In this document: positions 9,825-21,367 of the stretch, piece after piece
Position numbering within the stretch: position 1 is the stretch's first letter
Layout: each line of letters starts with the position of its first letter
From: Moniliophthora roreri
Lineage: Eukaryota > Basidiomycota > Agaricomycetes > Agaricales > Marasmiaceae
NCBI GenBank assembly: GCA_001466705.2
Contig: LATX02000144.1
Location: forward strand, 682,001-746,000
DNA: 64,000 bases
Reading direction: 5' to 3'
The notes under the pieces: model-generated
Databases searched by the model: none
What the model was told of the DNA's origin: nothing
What the model saw: only the letters and a program-made list of their open reading frames with translations
Position numbers and translations under genes: made by a program

Positions 9825-10425
9825 ATGTTGGCCAGAGCAGTGCTGCTGGCTCGGTCTCGAGCGCAATCTTCTCCTGCGACCTCTGCAATAAGTCGACGCA
9901 ATGCGTCTTCACATTCAAACGATGATCATCACCACACGGAGGAACATGACGAGACGGTTTACACCAAGGAAGGTGCGGATGGAATAACCATTATTTCAAG
10001 TTCGTCCGTTCTGACTGCGTGCATTTCTATCACAGGATTCACATCTCCTGCTTGGAGAAATGGTCTTCTTGTAACTGCCCTTGCACTTGCTGCCTACCAA
10101 TACGCTCCAGAACCCACTGAAGATGCATACCTTACCCGGTGGCTGCAAATGTACACGACTTCCTCAGGAAAGTGGTTGGATATGAACGCAAGACACACAG
10201 CACAATCCAAGGATTCTGCCGATACCACAGAGTTGTTCAATGCCGGTGCTCAACCTCCCGTTCACCGACTTCGTTTCCCTCAGTGAGTGCAGCACTCTGA
10301 CTGTTCTGGCCTTGAGCTGACACATAACTAGATTGCTTGACCAAGCTTCTCCTTTCCTTAACGGCGTAGGAATGAATGTGGATATGAGCAGTGTCAAGGT
10401 GAAGAAGGAAGGAGAGTTTGCGTAG
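9825..10425 (+). CDS. Complex I (NADH:ubiquinone oxidoreductase) accessory subunit, 17.8-kDa type
   Basis: Three exons (9825-9972, 10036-10282, 10332-10425) give 162 residues. The N-terminus is an Arg/Ser/Ala-rich mitochondrial presequence followed by a His/Glu/Asp patch. Next come TVYTKEGFTSPAWRN and one membrane helix (GLLVTALALAAYQYAP). Then follow LTRWLQMYTTSSGKWLDMNARH and PPVHRLRFPQLLDQASP. This order (acidic-His patch, EGF.SPxWR, one TM, LTRWL, HRLRFPQ) matches the fungal 17.8-kDa complex I subunit as I recall it. The role is structural, in the membrane arm. Intron 1 must be removed to join KEG to FTSP. The first in-frame ATG was chosen. Confidence 0.75.
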
Positions 10426-10464
10426 ACTCAAACTGTAGCCTAGAGGTCTAGATCCAAGAAATAG

Positions 10465-10484
10465 CACGTGATAGAAACCACGTG
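10465..10484. promoter_or_regulatory. Pair of CACGTG E-boxes upstream of RAX2
   Basis: Two perfect CACGTG palindromes at 10465-10470 and 10479-10484 lie 8 bp apart in the short spacer between the complex I gene and RAX2. They are about 150-170 nt before the RAX2 ATG. Such sites bind bHLH factors (Cbf1/USF-like) in fungi. Function here is inferred only. Confidence 0.35.
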
Positions 10485-10635
10485 GTGTGGTTGGTGTAAG
10501 ATCTCAAACGCTTGTGTCACTGTGTGAAATTTGAAACGGTAAACAAGCGTGCTCGTCGTTTACTTTGACACTCCCCATCATCGTCCAAGACATCCTCGCC
10601 GTCGTCCTCTGCGACGACGAGCTTCCCCCGACATC

Positions 10636-13600
10636 ATGCTCCTCATCCTTCTTCTCGCCTGCAATGTCGTCAGAGCTGCCCTTCCCCTCGTCGATTTTGA
10701 TCGCATGGGCAAAGTTGGTTTAGCGGGTTCATTTGCTGGATTTGACTTTTTTCAAAATTCGTCGCTCTCTTTCGACTCCTCATCATCGACTCTCTTTTCC
10801 CGCTCCTCAGACGGTTCATTAGTCGCCCTCATTTCGACCAACACCGGCGGCCACATATCGGCGGGTTGTGCGCTAAATGATGTTTTCTATTTCGCCGGCT
10901 CCTTTTCCTCCGTCGGTCCCACTTCCGCGTCCAACGTCGCGTCATATCAGCCCTCTTCCTCACAATTCTCTGCCTTGGGCTCGAATGGTCCTAATGGGCA
11001 AGTCGACGCCATCTACTGTGACACGAGGGATAACAAGGTGTGGGTTGGAGGAAAATTCACGTCACCAGGCAGTTCCGTAGCAGTTTGGGATGTGAAGGCA
11101 GGCTCATGGTCGCAGCCTCCTTTCGTTGGCGTTACTGGTGCACAAAGCCATGTGTACTCCATCACTTCCAACTCCTCGCAATCAAGCCTATTTTTTGCTG
11201 GATCATTCGTCGCCTCATTCCAAGGAAACGGTACCGCCCTGAATGGAACGAATAATCCCAACGTTCCATTCTCTGCTGGAGCCACACCATTCTCCTCTTC
11301 CCTTGTTCCTATTCCACTTCAGAACGCCCAAGTCGATGGCTCGCCATCAACATCAGATTCGCAGTTCAGCGACATCAACAACATCCTCTGTCCAGGTGGT
11401 GCAGATGGACCTGGCAATTCTTGGTTCGCTGCAGATGGCAACACTGCTGTGATCACTGCTAGAAAATTCTCGTTTATCACTGCCAGCGGTGTCCGACTTG
11501 GAAACACATTCCAACCCAATCATGGCACAACGGGCTTTTCGTAGGTCACCCCACTACTTCTCTCTCTCAAAATTACTAACCGGTTATTACAGCGTAACTA
11601 CGATTCCTGACAACACAGTGCAGACACTCAGATATCTTGATCCCACCACGGGTGAAAATGCCACATGTTCCGACTCTTGCCCCCTTTCTACCGATTCTTC
11701 GATCCTCTACCAGGACTTTCTATTCCCTAATGCACTTTCAATCACTGGTGTACAGATCAAGTTATCTGAATGGACCGGTTCCAGTCCCGGTTTGCATATC
11801 ATGCAGATTTTGTCATCGGGTGCCTTTGCATCCTCGGTTGAGGACAACAATGGCGAGTCCTGTTTTGCACCGAACCCATCTAATACATCACGCACCGGTA
11901 ACTGGGCAGTCAAAGTAGCGAATACGGACATTCCTGGGACAGTCCAATCTGTTCTTGTCTCAGAAGTTGACGTTGGGACCTCCTCGTCTTCTGGTCCCAC
12001 TTTCACGTGGATGCCTTACGTATCGGCATCTGGACAGTACGAAATGTCTATGCTGATCCCAGGATGCACCAACTTCCAGGATTGCGGTCTTCGCACATCT
12101 GTCAGCGTCACAGTGTTTCCCGGCAATGATTTACCACCCAGTGTCACCACCATCGACCAGACCAACGCTGAAGATGCCGTTGTCACCATCTACAGTGGTC
12201 CTATTCTCCCTTCGTCACCCGACTTTGTCACGACAATCACTATGAGGTTGGATGACAACCCTAAAGGTACTGGTCAAGATGGCAAATACGAGCTGGTTGC
12301 AGATCGAATCCAGTTATCGCTTGTTTCAGCGGATACCAGTTTCTCTGACGGTGGAAATAGCAGCTCAACAGCTGGTGGTAGAGGCTCCCGTCAAGCCTTT
12401 GGGTTCTTTGAGTGGCCACTAGCGTTATCTTCCGGCAGTGACGCCACCAAAACGCTACCCAACAACAGCATTACGTTCTACGATTCTGCAGGCCTGAGCC
12501 TTTTCAACGCGTTGGGCGGTTCATCCAATATCAACTCTGGGTCTACCGTTGTCTCCAGCGTCGCCCACCATTCCAGTGGAACTGTGTTCCTCGCTGGTAA
12601 CCTGTCGCTATCTTCAGGCCCCGCCGCGAATGCTCGGAATATTATTGCGTTTGTGAATGGCGCTTTGGAGGCTCTCGGTGACAATGGCTTGGACGGACCT
12701 GTTACAGCATTGTTACTTGATGGTGACAACCTGTATATTGGTGGTTCTTTCCAGGATACCGCATCAACCACGACGAATGGTCTATTGAAGAATGTCGGCA
12801 TGTACAACGTACAGAGCAAAAGATGGAGTGCGCTCGGCGCCGGTTTGAATGGTCCTGTCACGGATCTGGACATCTTGGACGGAAGGTTGCAGGTCACTGG
12901 AAACTTCACGTCAATCTTTACTTCATCTTCTGATGATTCCGGTCTTGATGCGCCTGGTATCGCTGTCTGGGACACTCGTACTTCGATATGGGCGAACAGC
13001 GGTGGCTTTGTGGTTGGAAGAATGTCTATGGTCGCCAACGGAACAGATTCTACACAGTATCTTGCTGGTAGTGTTTCTGCATTCCGGAAGTATGGAAGTA
13101 GTGGCATCGTTATGGTCAGTAACGGCGACAATGGCCCCAAGGTTACTGCTTTGAGTTCCTCGCTGGGTGGCGTTGCTAGAAGTTCTGCTTCAGCTTCGAC
13201 ACGCAAGAGATCTCGTATTCCTCGTGCATCCTGGATGTCACATGTCAAGTTCCCTCGTGTCTTTGCAAAGAGACAATCGAGCACCTCACTGTCTCCTCTA
13301 CCAGCACCTCTCCCCGCTCCGGCACCTGCTGTTCTCGCAGGTGCGTTTTGGACCAATAGCTCTTCCTCAGCCGAGGTTGCGATTATCGGTGGAAACTTCA
13401 CGTTCCTTCCGTCCAGTTCCTCGTTTGGCTCCCAAAGATCTCAAGGTCTCGCTATATACGACCAGGATTCTGCTTTGAGAGCTCTGCCTGGTAGTCAGAT
13501 CAATGGCACCGTACGATCACTGTATGTAGAGGATAACTTCCTTTACGTTGGCGGAGAATTCACCATTCCTGAATTCAATGCGAACGGGTTCGCCATCTAC

Positions 13601-15160
13601 AACCTCCAGGTGCAACAATGGGAAATGAGTGGTATTCAAATGCTGCAAGCTGCTGCTGGTTCAACCGTGTCGGTTCGGTCTATCAGCAGTTCATCTGCCA
13701 GGCCGAATACTATCATAGTCGCCGGTTCTTTTGCACAGGCCGGCTCTTTACGATGCCAAGCGATTTGTTTACTCGACACTTCCTCGAAGCAGTGGAATAC
13801 ACTTGGCAATGGCATTCAGGGAGAGGTATCTACTGTCATATATGCAGGAGTAAGTTTTCGTTACCGTGCTTTGTCTACAGGCCTAACTCAATCTGTGTAG
13901 AGCAACCAAGAAACGCTTATTGCTGCCGGCTCTATTGGACTCGGAGATAGTACTGTTGCAAATGTAGCGCAAATGAGTTTCTCTAACCTTTCATGGGCTG
14001 CAGTAGGTCCAGCGTCGGAGTTGCCAGGACCCGTCACTGCCTTGGAGATCAACAATGGGAACACTAGTAGCATCTTCGCGGCTGGAAAGTAAGCGTGCTT
14101 GATTGAAGTTCGTCTGGACCTTACCATTAACAAACTTGACAGGTCCAGCGATGGTACCTCTTTCCTGACTCACTATAACGGCGTTAACTGGACGCCTTTG
14201 GGTAAGTGTTGCTTTGGTGAATGCGTCGCTTTCTCTGACACCTGTAACCAGGTTCTTCCCTGCAAGCAAACACGGTAGTATCACAACTCGCGATGGTTCC
14301 CTTACAGGATACTCATCCGGGCAATGCACTCATTGAGGCCGATCGCATGCTCATGATATCCGGTTCTTTGGACGATTCCGGCTTCGGGAATGCCTCTAGC
14401 GCCCTGTTCGATGGTGAAACCTTCATTCCATACGTCGTGTCGACCACTTCTACGGGAACTGCTGGGTTCGTGGCATCCATGTTCCATTCGTTCAAGTCCT
14501 TCAGTTTCGACCAGCGTCGTAAGTACATAATGTACCCAAACAGAGACAAGTTTTCTGACGTCGCACTCAGGTTTCTTGGCTACGGGCATTGTGATCTTGA
14601 TTTCGATCGCCATTTCGGCTGGTGTCGTCTTCCTTCTGGCATTGATTGGCATTCTCTGGACCCTCTTCTCACGACGTGACAGAGACGACAAGCTGAATAA
14701 GATGGATGCTCAAGACGACGACGATTCGACCCACCATCGTCCTTCGTCGTTACTCGAGCACGTCAATGCTGCAACGAGAGGGACTATCATTGGTGCCAGT
14801 CCTTTCCCCGAGAAAGTAGATGAGAAGGGAGTGCCTGATCCTCACGACCACGATCCATACGGCCCAGACGCCAGTAACTATGTTCGCGCTGAGACACCGT
14901 CGGATGCGTTCCATGGCATGGGGATGGAAGGAACAAGCCGCCCCGCTCATGCACGGTATTCCTTTGATGGAGCGGGTGAGGGTGAACTACTGCTTACTGC
15001 TGGTGCAGAAGTGGAAATTTTGGACGATCGTGACCATGCGTGAGTGCCTTCATCAATGGCAGAATATTTCATGTTTTGACTTGGTCCTTTCAGGTGGTGG
15101 TACGCTCGTGATGTGAAGACAGGAAGAGAAGGAGTAGTTCCTGCCGCCTATCTGTATTAG
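10636..15160 (+). CDS. RAX2: Rax2-like cortical polarity protein with C-terminal SH3 domain
   Basis: Seven exons (10636-11540, 11593-13849, 13901-14088, 14143-14201, 14252-14518, 14571-15039, 15094-15160) give 1403 residues. A signal peptide (MLLILLLACNVVRAALP) precedes a large extracellular part. It contains repeated kelch-like blades of the form VYxAGSF, LxxNxPVxAL and WxxLGxGLNGPV, as in Rax2, the landmark protein for bud-site and growth-site choice in yeast and hyphae. One membrane helix follows (TGIVILISIAISAGVVFLLA), then a cytosolic tail of about 150 residues. The tail ends in a complete SH3 fold: ARYSFDGAGEGELLL, VEILDDRDHAWWYARD and GREGVVPAAYLY, with the ALYDY-, WW- and PxxY-type surface residues in place. 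The ATG follows an upstream in-frame extension that begins with GTG and was rejected. Yeast Rax2 has no SH3 domain that I recall. Confidence 0.88.
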
Positions 15161-15388
15161 ATATCTATTTCATTCTCTCGTGTTGCGTCTCTCGTTTCGT
15201 AATGATTGGTACACGTTTTTGTATACCCCTTCCTCACTTTCACGCTCCAGTATTCTTTCGCAGTTTCGCCGCAGTACTCTCACTATGCACTTATTACCAC
15301 CTAATTGTTTTCGGACGAGTAACTTTATGGATGTGAAGTATGAAAGTATGTTAGACACATTTGAAGTCTGGACGATGATATGAGGGAT

Positions 15389-16937
15389 CATTGCAATACT
15401 AAGAAAGCACGTCAGTAGGAAGGTACTGCTTACGGAGACTACGGATACTCACATGGATCTCTAAAGTGCTTCTGGTTGTTGTGTCTAAAGGCAACTTTAG
15501 TCTTGAAGTGTTCCCGACGTGCTTGGTCCCTGAATTCGCGAACGTGTCTACCAGCCTCCTTCGCTTCTCCCTTATTGCGTGCCTTGACGACCTGTGTCCC
15601 ACTTCCAAATGCACCAAATCCACCTTTTATGGGTACAAGCTGCGAGTTTCTATCAGACAGCATCCGACGAACAATTGCAGCGCCCGAATTTGGATCTTCT
15701 ACTTTTCCGCCGCTACCAGGGAACGATTGGGCATAGTACCTACGCATACTTCGGTGCCCTATCCGTGCACCGGATGGAAGGACGAGCTCCAAATGAGAGT
15801 CGCCATAGGTAATTTGATTGTCCGGTATGCTGTCGTCAGAATCGTCAGAATCATATTCCTCCTCAATGACTTCATCCACGTCCTCGTTATCCTCTTCTCC
15901 ACTGACATCTTCCCACTCTTCATCCTCCTTCGTCACTTTTGCCTTCTTTTCACGTTTCGGCTCAGCATCAGGAGGGTACGAACTCGTAAAGTCGTAGTAA
16001 TCCGAAATTTCCAAGCGGTCGTTCTCCGTCTCGTATGCGACCTTGCAGTGGCTTTTGTCTAACATGTGCTTCCGCACTGCATTCAAAGTACGGAACTCCC
16101 GTCCCTTACCATTGCAATATATGCAGACATTGCCTACTGCGATCTTCTCTCCCAAGTAAGTTATCAATCCAGATAGGTCGATGAGATATTCTGAGTCGGG
16201 GATGAAGAAAGAATGTGCGGAAGACATATGGGAGAGATTATCCTCTAGTGTAGATGACTGAAGAGAACAAAAGAGACAATGTGCTGGAGTGAGGCGTGAA
16301 CGAGCTGCGGCTATCTTCTGGTCTATTGTTTGATCGACTTCGCCTTCTGAATCATCCTCGTTCATTATGAGAGAAACGGGAGCTGGTGACTTGGAGCCTT
16401 CAGTATCCCCAGCTGGTGCCTCTGCCAGTAAAACCTCTCTGGCCTGTGACGATTGCTCGGGATGGACCTCTGCTTCCTCATTCTCAGGTCCGACGACTTG
16501 TGGCTTTCGGGCTGCCTTCAGCTCGTTCTCCTTGTGTTTCTTTGAGATGATGTGTGATCGATAAGCGTTTTCGGATGAGTAAGTTTTGCTTCAAAGTTGT
16601 CAAATGAAAATAAAAACAGAAATTACAGTGGAGGACATACTTGCAGATTTCACAAGTCGAACCCTTGAGTGAAGACATTACTGCTGTCTCTGTCCTCCTT
16701 TCTAAAACCTTTTCATTGAAAGTCGCAGCGCTGACTGGAGGAAGACCGGCCACTCTACGCTTCATGTTGTATCTGTGGTGGTCGGATCGATAATGTGCGC
16801 CTAGAAGGGGAATTTCATTCAAGTGTTCTGTAGCAAAAGGCTAGAGAAATCAACGTACGCTGTTCTTCTGCAGAGAAGAATGCAATAGAGCATGATATGC
16901 ATGTAAAAAGGTGCTGCTGGGACTGGTTTTCCATCAT
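15389..16937 (-). CDS. REI1: Cytoplasmic pre-60S zinc-finger factor Rei1/ZNF622
   Basis: This factor acts late in 60S ribosome maturation, releasing Arx1/Alb1 and probing the exit tunnel. The N-terminal C2H2 finger is FTCISCSIAFFSAEEQRAHY followed by RSDHHRYNMKRRVAGLPPVS, a hallmark of Rei1. A second finger is spliced from CEICNKTYSSENAYRSHIISKKHKE. Further fingers are CLFCSLQSSTLEDNLSHM and CIYCNGKGREFRTLNAVRKHM. An acidic linker (EEWEDVSGEEDNEDVDEV) follows, then LPSGARIGHRSMRRYYAQSF and a basic C-terminus ending HNNQKHFRDPLLQ. The last three codons come from a short terminal exon (15399-15389). Introns were placed so that both split fingers join in frame. Two adjacent ATGs exist at 16937 and 16934, and the first was taken. 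It is convergent with RAX2. Confidence 0.9.
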
Positions 16938-17261
16938 GCTTGGAGGGATGAGAATGAGAGAAGGTATGAAATAGTTAGTCAGTCATCTCTCGATTAATAA
17001 GCGAGACTAGTAAGCTAGACATCACGAAGACGTATCGGGCCCGTCTATTGCTTAACATGCTTTCCGTGCACCTGTAATCCAGTCCTAGGACCAACGGCGA
17101 TTTTCCGCTCCTGTAAGCAGTCTTTTCTTATGACGTTTAGTGTATCTGTCGGAGTTTCGTTTTTTGCCTTCACCGTGTGAGCAACAGTATAAGATATGAT
17201 ATATTTTACATTTACTAGTATAATACCCTACCAGGTATTTCATGTCACGTCTTCTCTACCG
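16938..17261. other. Upstream region of REI1 and 3' flank of GPI18
   Basis: This 324-bp stretch lies between two minus-strand genes: the REI1 start is on its left side and the GPI18 stop on its right. No gene or clear motif was seen. Confidence 0.35.
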
Positions 17262-18524
17262 TCATGCCGGTGGCAAGAACGTGGCCCACAGCACAACCGA
17301 TATCGTACCCCAGACAACACTCCAGCTTACCCACCACATTCCAGCCTTCGGATGTTCCAGGACTAACCACGCAGCGGCCCAGTATGTGAGCGGCATCGAT
17401 GCAGCCAACCGAAGAACAACCTGCACATGGGAGGCAAGGATCAAGATGGCGCAGAGGACCAGCGCGTGGATGGCGTGAGGTACAAGGGACGGATGAGTGA
17501 AAGGGGAGTTGGATTTGTCTTCCCTTCTTTGACTGAGGAGGACAAAGAAAGAGAAGGAGACGATGGATAAGAGTGGGGGCGCTGCAATGAGGAAATTGGG
17601 TATTTGGGACAGCGTCCAGTAGCGAAGAAACCCAACGTTCCAATACTTGTCTTGAACATGGGAGTAGATGAGAGGCAACGTTTTCTTGCACCACTCTGCC
17701 TTGGAATGACCTGTGCAGAACGCAAGGTATCCGGTGTATTGCTGGTAGACAAATGGGATAAATGTCACGGCCGTGAGCAAGATGGAACGTAGTATCCGAC
17801 GTGGGTATATCTGGCGAGTAATTCAGCAATAGTTCCGACTTCGACGACATACGAACCTTGCCCGTGAACAGAAGCGGCTGGGCGACCAAGTCCCAGAGTA
17901 TGAATCCACCAAGAAAAGTGCCGTTCGATCTGAACAGTCCAGCGGTCATGAAGAACAAGGATGCATACAAATATTCTGACTGTGTGCAGTACCACATTCC
18001 TACTAATGAATGAGCATCACACGACGCAAAAGGAGCAATTGAGGCTCACCCTTGTACGAGAAGTATGTGAAGAATGGCTCTGTATAAGCTGTGAGCCGCA
18101 AAGTGGCTGGATTACTTGGAAACAGGGATAACAGCGTGGCCAAATACGCGAGCTTCGGTGAACGCAAGTGGTGAAGGGATAAAGAATACATTGTCCTCGT
18201 AGTGTCGCATATCATTGCGACCAATGCACCACTGAGCATCAGATCTGAATGCCCGGTCAGAAAATAGAGAACCTTATTGGCGTATCGCATCACCAGAGGG
18301 ACCCCCGGAAAGAACGCCCACTGGTGTTCGTAGGCATATCCTTGTTGAGCGATGCCAGCGAAATGAAACGTATCCCAGCGTAGAAATGGCTTGGATAACC
18401 AGGAGTATTCGAATAGCTTTGGAGATGCGTCGAAGAGAGGTAAAGATGAGGTAGTCAAAGCCAGGCAATATACGAAAATGCGGGAGAGAATTGAGAGAAC
18501 AACGACGTTTCTGATCGTGGACAT
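17262..18524 (-). CDS. GPI18: GPI mannosyltransferase 2 (PIG-V/Gpi18)
   Basis: This ER multispanning enzyme adds the second mannose to the GPI anchor precursor, using dolichol-phosphate mannose. Three exons are joined at FSYKG/MWYCT and FTGK/IYPRR. The first helix (VVVLSILSRIFVYCLALTTS) is followed by the luminal acidic motif LRWDTFHFAGIAQQGY and EHQWAFFPGVPLVMRY, both hallmarks of PIG-V. The Asp in RWD is the presumed catalytic residue. Next come LTAYTEPFFTYFSY, CTQSEYLYASLFF and RSNGTFLGGFILW, then CTGHSKAEWC and KYWNVGFLRYW. Several more membrane segments follow to the stop. Length is normal. The ATG lies only 18 bp from the divergent peroxin ATG. The protein would serve GPI-anchored proteins such as the wall protein at 6.9 kb. 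Confidence 0.9.
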
Positions 18525-18542
18525 CACGGTTCGAGGTCAACC

Positions 18543-20166
18543 ATGCTCCACGACTTTCTCAACTCTGTTCCCTATCCCCTTACCGCCGTTCTCATCAAAC
18601 TCGCTCCGTGTTTTTCTGCAATTCGACATGCGACGCAAGTCTTTACTTGGTCTTCAACTTGGTACGACAGCTGGTTGACAATTGCTGCGTGGTGGAGCAT
18701 ATGTCTCTTTGCAGATATTGCCGTGCGGTTTGTCGACCGACTCCTCGCTTATGCTCTTCATTAATAGTCTTCTTTAGATATCTGCTACCTATAGCATTCC
18801 TTGCCGTCTACTATCTCGCTAGATGGTCCACAACCGAACGAACAAATCCCCCTCCAATTACCGAGAATGCACTCCAGGATGCAATAGCAGATCTCAACGC
18901 AATACAAGCTTTCATTCCAAACACCCAAATTCTTTCTCGCTCTGGACTATCTCTGAATATCTTATTCAGAGTCTGTGGTATACTCTACCTTCCGTACCTC
19001 CTCGTGACGCACTTTATTCCGCTACGGATTCTCTTTGGACTCGTCGGGACTGGTAAGTAGACGTAATTCTTTCGCTGGACAATTTCTTACCAATATTCAG
19101 TCATTCTATCCTGGTGGGCACCCTGGAGCATCGTCATTCGGTCAACTCTATCTCGCAGTGCATGGCTGCGATGGAGTACGTGCCATGACATACACTTTCT
19201 TGCCCCCACACAAACTAACAATCACATGCCTAGGTGTATACCATCTTTGGGTATTCCTGTCTGGTAAACCTCTCCCTCCTCGAATGCTGTCCAAGCCTGT
19301 CGAAGCAAACGTTTCACCGTCTGAGGCAGCCAATTCACTGCGTTTCTTGTTCACTATCTACGAGAACCAGCGGTGGTAAGTAGGGTCATACTCTAGCTCT
19401 GAACGTTTTGCTCAGTCACATTCATAGGTGGATGGGACTTGACTTCACCGCTGCCTTGCTGCCCTCCGAACGACCTTCCTGGTCAACGCAATCTGGTCAG
19501 CCAATACAGCCCCCCAACCTATTCACGCTACCTGAAGACACTATTGTGTACCTTCGTGAACAAGACGGCAAACGAGTAAAGAGGACGGCTACATGGAGAT
19601 GGGAAGAACCAGAGTGGAGAGTACTTGTCAGGAAGGAAGATGGCGTGACGAATAGAGTTGAGCGGCCTCTTCCCTCTACAAAGGACGAAAGTGCAAGCAG
19701 TACAAGCATACTCATGAAGAAGATGAAGGAGATTAACCAGACGCCTGCTCCGTCTTCAGGCGCCGCCGAGGGCGAAAAAGTTGGCGAAGAAGGCGAAGAA
19801 GAGGCCGACGATGAAGATCTGGTTACGGATGGTGACGGGTGGGTTTATGGGGATAATAAGTGGGAAGGGAAGACAGCCAAGGCGGGAATGGGAAAGGTTC
19901 GTCGCGATTGATTTATGCGGAATTGCCCTCATGTTTTGATTTTATATTAGTATACACGATTCCGAAGGTGGACCCGAGTGGCTATTGTGATCGAAGTAGT
20001 GGAAGTTGTAGAAGATGGTGAAATTGGGATTGAGAGAGGTCGTACCGCCGAAATATCGGTGCCTGAAGCTAGACGTAACAGCTCTGAATCTGGCAAGGGA
20101 AGTCCACTACGTCAAAGATTGCAGTCTGCATTAGCAAAGGGATCACAATCTTGTACTCATTCCTAA
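18543..20166 (+). CDS. Pex30-like peroxin with dysferlin domain (Pex24/Pex28-32 family)
   Basis: This integral ER/peroxisome membrane protein controls peroxisome number and size. Exons are joined at VR/YLLPIAF, GT/VILSWW, WS/VYHLW, RW/WMGLD and GK/YTRFRRW. The N-terminal half is membrane-rich (TAVLIKLAP, LTIAAWWSICLFAD, YLLPIAFLAVYYLARW, SGLSLNILFRVCGILYLPYLL). The C-terminal half is a DysF module with FTIYENQRWWMGLDFTAALL, ERPSW, KRTATWRWEEPEWRV, DGWVYGDNKWEGK and KYTRFRRWTRVAIV, whose Trp-Trp and Arg-Trp motifs are diagnostic. The frame without the last intron ends at 19911, but splicing 19897-19950 is needed to add the conserved final motif, giving a stop at 20166. The start ATG is the first in a conserved-looking LHDFLNSVP stretch. 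An upstream start or exon cannot be excluded. Confidence 0.83.
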
Positions 20167-20330
20167 GTATCTGTAATAGCAAATCTGTACTTGGTGTGCG
20201 GCTTCTGTGCGGTTTTCGTAACAAGATGTAAAGATAACAAGATAAAGGGTGCACGCGCATCGATTATATATGCCTCAACCGCTTTTCCCACCTCCCTTCC
20301 TTCCCTCGATTCTCCGCGTCGATTACTGCC

Positions 20331-21335
20331 ATGTCCCAGCCCGAGAAGACCTCTGCATCCCGAGGCCACGGAAACGGCAAGAGTAAAGCCAAATATGTGC
20401 TTGTTATTCATGGAGGTGCCGGGACAATGACCAAGAAGAGTTCGACACCGGAAAAGGTTGCAGCATACCGGTCTGGGCTTTGTAATGCCCTTGAGGCAGG
20501 CTAAAAAGTTCTTGAGCAAGGTGGAGAGGCAATGGATGCAGCGATTGCAGCGGTAACGGTCATGGAAGGTTTGTAAACTTGTACCCTCGATCTTGGTGCA
20601 CAGTAATAAAAAAAAAAAACGGTCTGTCAGATAATGAGCTATTCAATGCCGGGAAAGGGGCTGTCTTCAATGTCAATGGCGAGGTATATTCATCCGTCTG
20701 TCTCTGTGACTAATATTCGATCTGTAATTTGATCACCAGAATGAACTGGAGGCCTCGTTGATGGTATCCAAACCGCCTGCTTCGCACCCAGAGATCCCTC
20801 CAGCTCGTAGAGGACTTGGATTGACCCTTTTGAAGCGTATCCGAAATCCAGCAAAACTTGCCCGTTCACTGTACCTTAACCCTTCATTAGCTCCGCACAC
20901 TTTTCTCTCAGGAGCCAATGCGGAATCTCTCGCGGGAGGTCAAAGGATGGAGTAGCGTATGGAACAAGATCAGTGGTCGACAGAATAGGCGTGCTATTGG
21001 GATTTCTGGAACTGGAGATGGAGATGTAAGTAGCGGTATTGGTTAGTTGTATGTGTGCTCATTGGAATATCAAGTATTTTATCCGACACGCAGTGGCTGC
21101 AAAGATATGCCATCGAGTTGAATATTTGGGGGAAGCGATTGAAACGGCATCCGAATTAACCGTGGAAGAGCTGGGCCGGGACGGAGGTATCGGCGGGGTT
21201 ATAGTTGTGAAATGGTAGGTTGATCATATGTTGTCTCTTTCCAATCTCACAATTCATAGTCGCTCTTCCTTTCAACTGCGAAGCCATGTATCGCGGCGTC
21301 ATTCGCCAAGATGGCTTACCCAACAAGATGATATC
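20331..21335 (+). pseudogene. Broken asparaginase / threonine-aspartase type Ntn hydrolase
   Basis: The frame opens normally: an ATG at 20331, a short polar leader, then YVLVIHGGAGTMTKKSSTPE, the N-terminal signature of type-2 asparaginases. At 20502-20504 a TAA replaces the expected Tyr codon in ALEAGxKVLEQGGEAMDAA. Homology continues through the next exons with NELFNAGKGAVFNVNGE, NELEASLMVSKPPASHP, and RNPAKLARSLYLNPS ending at FLSGANAESL. After that the reading jumps frame to VKGWSSVWNKISGRQNRRA and ISGTGDGDYFIRHAVAAK. The segment that should hold the autocatalytic GTVGAVA threonine is absent. VEELGRDGGIGGVIVV and ALPFNCEAMYRGVIRQDG, in another frame, close the relic. A nonsense codon, a frameshift and loss of the nucleophile make it non-functional as an enzyme. 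Confidence 0.85.
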
Positions 21336-21367
21336 CTTTCGTAGATTAGTTATAGTCCCCAATTAAT

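Noticed and set aside
13200..13330. Possible Kex2-like Lys-Arg sites splitting Rax2 (TRKRSR, AKRQSS)
   Set aside because: Basic pairs are visible, but the flanking blades continue the Rax2 repeat pattern. Without protein data, cleavage cannot be supported.
12478..13401. A 307-codon minus-strand open frame
   Set aside because: It lies fully inside the large RAX2 exon, has no recognisable domain, and its composition follows the codon bias of the plus-strand gene.
15466..16062. A 198-codon plus-strand frame opposite REI1
   Set aside because: It is antisense to clear zinc-finger exons of REI1 with no independent evidence.
19897..19911. Ending the peroxin at the TGA at 19909-19911
   Set aside because: A good GT-AG intron (19897-19950) removes that stop and adds KYTRFRRWTR, the conserved end of the dysferlin module.
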